Below, in pieces: positions 59,646-64,000 of a stretch of DNA of 64,000 bases (position 1 is the first letter of the stretch; every line of letters starts with the position of its first letter). A model generated the notes under the pieces. The model searched no databases and had not been told where the DNA came from. It saw only the letters and a program-made list of their open reading frames with translations. A program made the translations under genes and the position numbers. Origin of the DNA: Candidatus Rokuibacteriota bacterium (lineage in GTDB: Bacteria; Methylomirabilota; Methylomirabilia; Rokubacteriales; CSP1-6); contig QHRU01000041.1 in assembly GCA_003220225.1 (NCBI GenBank), positions 62,001-126,000 on the forward strand, read 5' to 3'.

Positions 59646-61580
59646 ATGGAGGGTATGAAGAGCCACCCTCCCGCTCCGACGCCGAAGCCGGCGGTCCCGC
59701 CGCCGAGAGCGACGGTCTCCGCCGTCGAGATGGGGGCGCGCCAGCGCGAGATCTCTGTCTCCGAGTTCTTCACCAAGAACCGGCATCTCCTCGGGTTTGA
59801 CAGTCCGCGAAAGGCGCTCCTCACCTGCGTCAAGGAGGCCGTCGACAACGCCCTCGATGCCTGCGAGGAAGCCGGGATCCTCCCTGACGTGGTCGTCAAG
59901 GTGGAGGCCGTCGCCAATGGGGAAGCGCCGCCCCCCGCGAGCCAGGCGAGCCGCTTCCGGATCACGGTGACCGACAACGGTCCCGGGATCGTCCGCCAGC
60001 AGATCCCGCCGATCTTCGCGAAGCTGCTGTACGGGTCCAAGTTCCATCGGCTGCGCATGAGCCGGGGCCAGCAGGGCATCGGCATCTCGGCGGCCGGCAT
60101 GTATGGCCAGCTCACGACCGGCAAGCCCGTCCAGATCACCTCCCGCACCAGCGCGAGGGCGCCCGCCCACTACTTCGAAGTCCAGATCGATACGAAGAAG
60201 AACGAGCCGCGCATCCTCGAGAAGAAGCAGATCGCCTGGGAATCGCCCCGCGGCACGCAGGTCACCATGGAGATCGAGGGCCGGTATCAGAAGGGGCGCG
60301 CCTCGGTCGACGAATACATCGAGCAGACGATCATCGCGAACTCGCACGTCAAGCTGACGTACGTCCCGCCGGAAGGCGAGACGAAGGAATACGCGAGGTC
60401 GTACGAGCAGCTGCCGCCGGCGCCACGCGAGATCAAGCCGCATCCGTACGGCATCGAGCTCGGGATGTTGCTCAAGATGCTGCAGGACACGCGGAGCCAT
60501 TCGCTCTCGGGATTCCTCGCGAGCGATTTCAGCCGCGTGTCGCCGAACGTGGCCGCCGAGATCTGCAAGGCCGCGCGGCTCTCGCCCAACGCGCGGCCCC
60601 GCGACGTGCACGGCCAGGCCGCCGAGAACCTCTACAAGGCGATTCAATCCACCAAGATCATGGCGCCGCCGACCAACTGCCTGTCGCCCATCGGCGAGCC
60701 GGCGATCCTCGCCGGCCTGTATCGCCAGATCAAGGGTGAGTTCTACACGGCGGTGACCCGGCCGCCGGCCGTCTACCGCGGCAACCCGTTCGTGATCGAG
60801 GCGGGGCTGGCCTTCGGGCGCGCGCCGGAGCAGGCCGCCCAGACTCCGGCGACGAAGGCGATCCCACTCGCCGAGGGCGAGGCGGAGAAGGACGACCACG
60901 AGGTCGCCCGCATCATCCGGTACGCGAACCGCGTGCCGCTCCTGTACCAGCCGGCCGCGTGCGAGATCACCAAGGCGGTGCTCGACACCACGTGGCGCAA
61001 CTACGGCGTGGCGCAATCTCGAGGCTCGCTCCCGGCCGGGCCGATGGTGATCTTCGTCCACATGGCCTCGGTGTGGGTCCCCTTCACCAGCGAATCGAAG
61101 GAAGCCATCGCCGAGTACGACGAGATCCACAAGGAGATCACCCTCGCGCTGCGCGAGTGCGGCCGGCGGCTGGGCGCGTTTCTCCGACGACGCGAGCGGG
61201 CGCACAGCGAGTTCCGACGGCGCAACATCTTCGAGCTCTACATCGAGGAGATCGTCCAGTCGTGCAACCGGCTCAAGGGCGGCCGCCTGGCCACCGCGAA
61301 GCTGAGAGACCAGCTCCTGAAGATGGCCACGAAGATCACCGGAGGCGGCAAGACCGACGAGCTGCTCGGGAAGAACGGCAGCGGCCCCGAGGGCCTGCCG
61401 CATTCGATCATCGTCACGCCGGAGGGTGTCGAAGGCGAGGTGCCGGTCGTGGCGCCGAACGGAGCGCCGGCGGCCGAAGAGCCGGTGGCGCCGCCGGCGG
61501 CGCCCGAAGCCAGGGCCCCGCGGAAGACGAAGGGCAAAGCCACACCGAAGCCGCGCGCCGGGCGCAAGAAGAAACGGTAG
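59646..61580 (+). CDS. top6B: DNA topoisomerase VI subunit B
   Basis: This 644-residue type IIB topoisomerase ATPase subunit has a GHKL fold: N-box EAVDNALDA (64-72), DNGPGI (110-115) and lid RGQQGIG (140-146). A helix-two-turn-helix region, transducer domain and a Lys/Arg-rich tail (about 615-644) follow. It works with subunit A as A2B2 to pass one duplex through another with ATP. Such enzymes are standard in archaea and plants but patchy in bacteria. The ATG at 59646 is used; a second ATG at 59655 is possible. Confidence 0.95.
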   Translation: MEGMKSHPPAPTPKPAVPPPRATVSAVEMGARQREISVSEFFTKNRHLLGFDSPRKALLTCVKEAVDNALDACEEAGILPDVVVKVEAVANGEAPPPASQASRFRITVTDNGPGIVRQQIPPIFAKLLYGSKFHRLRMSRGQQGIGISAAGMYGQLTTGKPVQITSRTSARAPAHYFEVQIDTKKNEPRILEKKQIAWESPRGTQVTMEIEGRYQKGRASVDEYIEQTIIANSHVKLTYVPPEGETKEYARSYEQLPPAPREIKPHPYGIELGMLLKMLQDTRSHSLSGFLASDFSRVSPNVAAEICKAARLSPNARPRDVHGQAAENLYKAIQSTKIMAPPTNCLSPIGEPAILAGLYRQIKGEFYTAVTRPPAVYRGNPFVIEAGLAFGRAPEQAAQTPATKAIPLAEGEAEKDDHEVARIIRYANRVPLLYQPAACEITKAVLDTTWRNYGVAQSRGSLPAGPMVIFVHMASVWVPFTSESKEAIAEYDEIHKEITLALRECGRRLGAFLRRRERAHSEFRRRNIFELYIEEIVQSCNRLKGGRLATAKLRDQLLKMATKITGGGKTDELLGKNGSGPEGLPHSIIVTPEGVEGEVPVVAPNGAPAAEEPVAPPAAPEARAPRKTKGKATPKPRAGRKKKR

Positions 61581-61589
61581 CGCGCCCTC

Positions 61590-62693
61590 ATGGCCAAGAA
61601 GCCCCGGAAGCCGACTGCGGTCGAGAAGAAGCTCGTCGGTGTGGCGGACCTCGTGATCGCCGCCGCCGAAAAGCGCAAGGATCCCACCATCGCGATCCCC
61701 GTCCGCTCGCTGTCGAACGTGAACTTCAACGAGCGCAAGGGCCTGATCGAGATGGGCAAGCGGAAACAGGCCCGGTCGTTCTTCAACGTGGCGATGGCCA
61801 AGAAGTTCATGCAGACCGTCCTCGTGGCCGACGCCCTCTCGGAGCTCCAGCGCGCGAACCTCACCACCTCGCTCCGAGAGATCTATTACCGGACCAAGCA
61901 CACCATCAAGGACTCGCACGAGAACACCCTCGATACGCAGGACGAGTCCGACCCGCTCATCGAGGATCTCGAGGTGACGCTGACGGCGCTGCGCGAGGAG
62001 CTGCACGTGCGGGCCGAAAACGCCGGGTCCATCGTCGGGCCCGTGGTGTTCGTGGACGACGGCGATCGCGTGGACTGCACGCGGCTGGGCAAGGGCGGAT
62101 ACTCCGTCCCCTCCATCGTCGAGCCCGAGTATCTGCAGATCGCCCGCTGCACCGCGGATTTCGTCCTCCTCGTCGAGAAGGGCACGCAGTGGAACCGGCT
62201 CTCCGAGGACAAGTTCTGGCGGCGGTACAACTGCGTTCTCCTGACGGGCAACGGGCAGCCGCCCCGCGGCGTCAGGCGCCTGGCGCGGCGGCTGCACGAG
62301 GAGAAGCAGCTCCCCGTCTATGTCCTGGTGGACAACGACCCGTGGGGCTACTACATCTACTCGGTCATCAAGCAGGGCTCGATCAATCTCGCCTTCGAGA
62401 GCCAGCGCATGGCCATCCCGAAGGCGAAGTTCATGGGGCTGTCGAGCGCGGATCCCGAAGCGTACGGGCTCCCGCGCAACGTGGGCATCAAGCTCAACGA
62501 CAAGGACGTCGCCCGTGCCCGCGAGCTGCTCGCCTACACGTGGTTCCAGAAGAAGAGCTGGCAGGAGGAAATCAAGCGGATGCTCTCGAGCGGGCTCAAA
62601 TACGAGCTGGACGCCCTCGCCAACAAGGACTTCCAGTACCTCACCAAGAAGTACCTTCCTCGCAAGCTCAAAGAGAAGGACTGGCTGGACTAG
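61590..62693 (+). CDS. top6A: DNA topoisomerase VI subunit A (Spo11-like)
   Basis: This 367-residue DNA-cleaving subunit has its catalytic Tyr in SLREIYYRTKH (Tyr99/Tyr100). A Toprim domain follows, with FVDDGD and the metal motif VLVDNDPWGYYIYS. It is homologous to the meiotic double-strand-break protein Spo11. It begins nine bases after the B subunit, the usual B-A order. The C-terminus FQYLTKKYLPRKLKEKDWLD is complete. Confidence 0.95.
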   Translation: MAKKPRKPTAVEKKLVGVADLVIAAAEKRKDPTIAIPVRSLSNVNFNERKGLIEMGKRKQARSFFNVAMAKKFMQTVLVADALSELQRANLTTSLREIYYRTKHTIKDSHENTLDTQDESDPLIEDLEVTLTALREELHVRAENAGSIVGPVVFVDDGDRVDCTRLGKGGYSVPSIVEPEYLQIARCTADFVLLVEKGTQWNRLSEDKFWRRYNCVLLTGNGQPPRGVRRLARRLHEEKQLPVYVLVDNDPWGYYIYSVIKQGSINLAFESQRMAIPKAKFMGLSSADPEAYGLPRNVGIKLNDKDVARARELLAYTWFQKKSWQEEIKRMLSSGLKYELDALANKDFQYLTKKYLPRKLKEKDWLD

Positions 62694-62760
62694 ACCACCC
62701 CGCAGTACTACGATCGGTCCCCGGCCTCCACGGCGCCCTCGAGGTGCAAGGGGACACAGC

Positions 62761-64000
62761 ATGGACGTCCGATTCTGGGGTACGCGCGGGTCCGTGGCCA
62801 AGCCGGGGCCAACCACGCTGCGCTACGGCGGCAACACGTCCTGCGTGGAGGTCCGGGGCGTCGATGGCACGCTGATCGTTCTCGACTGCGGGACCGGCGC
62901 GCACGGACTGGGACAGGCCCTGGTGTCCGCGGGCGGGCCGCGCTGCGACGGCCATCTGATGATCACCCACACCCACTGGGATCACATCCAGGGGTTCCCG
63001 TTTTTCGCGCCGCTCTTCATCCCGGGGAACACGTGGGACATCTATGCTCCGGGGGCGCTCGGACAGCAACTCGAACGGACTCTGGCCGGGCAAATGGAGT
63101 ACAACTACTTCCCCGTCACCCTCGCGCAGCTGGGGGCGAGCATTCGTTTTCACGATCTCGTCGAGGGGCGCTTCGCGGTCGGCGCCGTGCGCATCACCGC
63201 GCAGTATCTGAACCACCCGGCCCTCGCGCTCGGCTATCGCCTGCAGTCCGGCGGCAACGTGGTGGTCTACTCGGTGGATCACGAGCCGCACGCCCCGAAC
63301 CCCGCGGCCCGGCGCGATGGGGAGCCGCCCGGGCACGGCGAGGACCAGCGTCACGTCGAATTCCTCGCTGACGCAGACCTGGTCATTCACGATGCTCAGT
63401 ACACGGTCGAGGAGTATCCGCAGAAGACGGGCTGGGGTCATACGCCCGCCGAGTGGGCGGTCGACTACGCCCTCGCCGCCCGCGCCAAGCGCCTGGCCCT
63501 GTTTCACCACGACCCGCTCCGCGACGACGACGCGGTGGATCGCCTCGTGGAGGCCTGTCGCCGACGCGCCAGAGCCGCGGGCAGCGCGCTGCAGGTCTTC
63601 GCCGCGGCCGAGGGCCAAGAGCTCCGGCTCATCGAGCACGACGCCACGGTGCCAGGACCGACCAGCCCGCCGGCGCCCGCGATGAGCGTGGGGCCGCACA
63701 CCATCCTCGTCGCCGACGACGACCCGACGATCGTGCGGCTGTTGACCCTGGCCCTCGAGCAGGATGGTTTCCGCGTGGTGACGGCGAACGATGGCAAGAC
63801 CGCGCTTCACCTCGCCCGCGTCGAGCGCCCGGCGCTGATCCTGCTCGATTGGCAGATGCCGGGCGCGGACGGCATGGAGGTCACACGCGCCCTTCGCGGC
63901 GAGGCCGATCCCTTCCTGAGGAACGTCCCGCTGGTTCTGATCACAGCGCAGTCCGGGGCGGAGAATACGGCGGTGGGCTTTGCCGCCGGGGTGACCGACT
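62761..64000 (+). CDS. Metallo-beta-lactamase-fold/receiver-domain fusion (partial at window end)
   Basis: The gene runs off the window, with 413 residues visible. The N-terminal MBL-fold domain (about 1-285) opens MDVRFWGTRGSVAKPGPTTLRYGGNTSC and has metal ligands THTHWDH (70-75), His151 and Asp211. It resembles the PhnP/RNase Z-like or phosphodiesterase-type MBL enzymes. A linker rich in Pro leads to a response-regulator receiver domain starting at 314 (ILVADDDPTIVRLL). Phospho-acceptor Asp363 lies in LLDWQMPGADG. What follows the receiver is unknown. It is likely a phosphorelay-controlled hydrolase. Confidence 0.85.
   Translation, partial: MDVRFWGTRGSVAKPGPTTLRYGGNTSCVEVRGVDGTLIVLDCGTGAHGLGQALVSAGGPRCDGHLMITHTHWDHIQGFPFFAPLFIPGNTWDIYAPGALGQQLERTLAGQMEYNYFPVTLAQLGASIRFHDLVEGRFAVGAVRITAQYLNHPALALGYRLQSGGNVVVYSVDHEPHAPNPAARRDGEPPGHGEDQRHVEFLADADLVIHDAQYTVEEYPQKTGWGHTPAEWAVDYALAARAKRLALFHHDPLRDDDAVDRLVEACRRRARAAGSALQVFAAAEGQELRLIEHDATVPGPTSPPAPAMSVGPHTILVADDDPTIVRLLTLALEQDGFRVVTANDGKTALHLARVERPALILLDWQMPGADGMEVTRALRGEADPFLRNVPLVLITAQSGAENTAVGFAAGVTD

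Noticed and set aside
59646-62693. Topoisomerase VI genes as archaeal contamination
   Set aside because: Base composition and codon style do not change across the region, and flanking genes on both sides are clearly bacterial on the same continuous sequence.
58365-62816. A 1483-codon open frame antisense to the sigma and topoisomerase VI genes
   Set aside because: High GC suppresses stops on the opposite strand. The protein is a low-complexity mix of Arg, Gly and Leu with no domain, while the plus-strand genes are unmistakable. Similar shadows at 34342-37518 and 40813-44043 were also dropped.
1-64000. CRISPR arrays, rRNA, tRNA genes and insertion sequences
   Set aside because: I saw no regularly spaced repeats, no conserved rRNA stretches or tRNA cloverleaf signatures, and no transposase-like reading frame. 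A dedicated tRNA scan was not possible here.

Overview
The window is high-GC (about two thirds G+C), densely coded bacterial DNA. Most genes are chained by 1-4 base stop/start overlaps (ATGA, GTGA, TGATG). I recognised no rRNA, tRNA, CRISPR array or insertion sequence. Many uptake systems for small organic solutes, a tripartite tricarboxylate (TTT) transporter, a bacterial DNA topoisomerase VI and an ECF sigma/DGPF cluster suggest a soil or groundwater bacterium of the Methylomirabilota/Rokubacteria or deltaproteobacterial type. That placement is inference.

Layout. 0.1-5.1 kb: an SDR, caspase-lipoprotein and MlaC operon (-), then small exported or membrane proteins. 5.3-8.5 kb: a sugar-type ABC importer (two permeases plus a Tat-type binding protein). 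8.5-13.4 kb: a dipeptide-type ABC importer with an M19 dipeptidase and a small monooxygenase (-). 13.5-16.3 kb: an amidohydrolase, a lipoprotein resembling an inactivated archaemetzincin, and an Hcp-like protein with a Sec signal peptide. 16.4-18.5 kb: glmS preceded by a clear glmS self-cleaving ribozyme. 18.5-24.2 kb: a lytic transglycosylase, an SDR lacking the catalytic Tyr, a second sugar-type importer and a binding-protein gene broken by TAA. 24.3-28.7 kb: a ThiP-dependent (TPP) enzyme with an SsuABC-like importer. 28.7-36.9 kb: an eight-gene minus-strand operon that starts with a DedA-rhodanese gene and continues through TPR, PhnD-like, amidohydrolase and TctC/B/A genes. 37-39.9 kb: a cNMP-domain/flavoprotein fusion and an MFS carrier. 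40.2-50.8 kb: eight co-directional genes that look like an undescribed biosynthetic cluster. 50.9-58.3 kb: BON, MoaD-like, BNR, DUF899, beta-lactamase-fold, AHSA1, DoxX and YCII genes (-), divergent from an ECF42-type sigma factor at 58.4 kb. 59.6-62.7 kb: topoisomerase VI B and A. The last gene, an MBL-fold/receiver fusion, runs off the window.

The strongest observations are these. (1) The DedA-rhodanese reading frame carries an in-frame TGA exactly where the catalytic rhodanese Cys belongs. It is followed by a hairpin, by a conserved rhodanese C-terminus, and by an ATGA overlap with the next gene, so it is a probable selenoprotein. (2) A glmS ribozyme with recognisable core motifs lies outside its classic Firmicute setting. 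(3) The 40-51 kb cluster combines a heme-oxygenase-like diiron oxidase, two adenylate-forming enzymes, MetA- and MetY-like enzymes, a PLP decarboxylase, a secreted copper-radical oxidase and an exported aminotransferase. (4) Three intergenic sites share a TGTCGA-N16/17-TCGAC promoter-like motif. One lies beside the ECF42 sigma gene, one before the DUF899 operon and one before a distant MFS gene, suggesting a local regulon.
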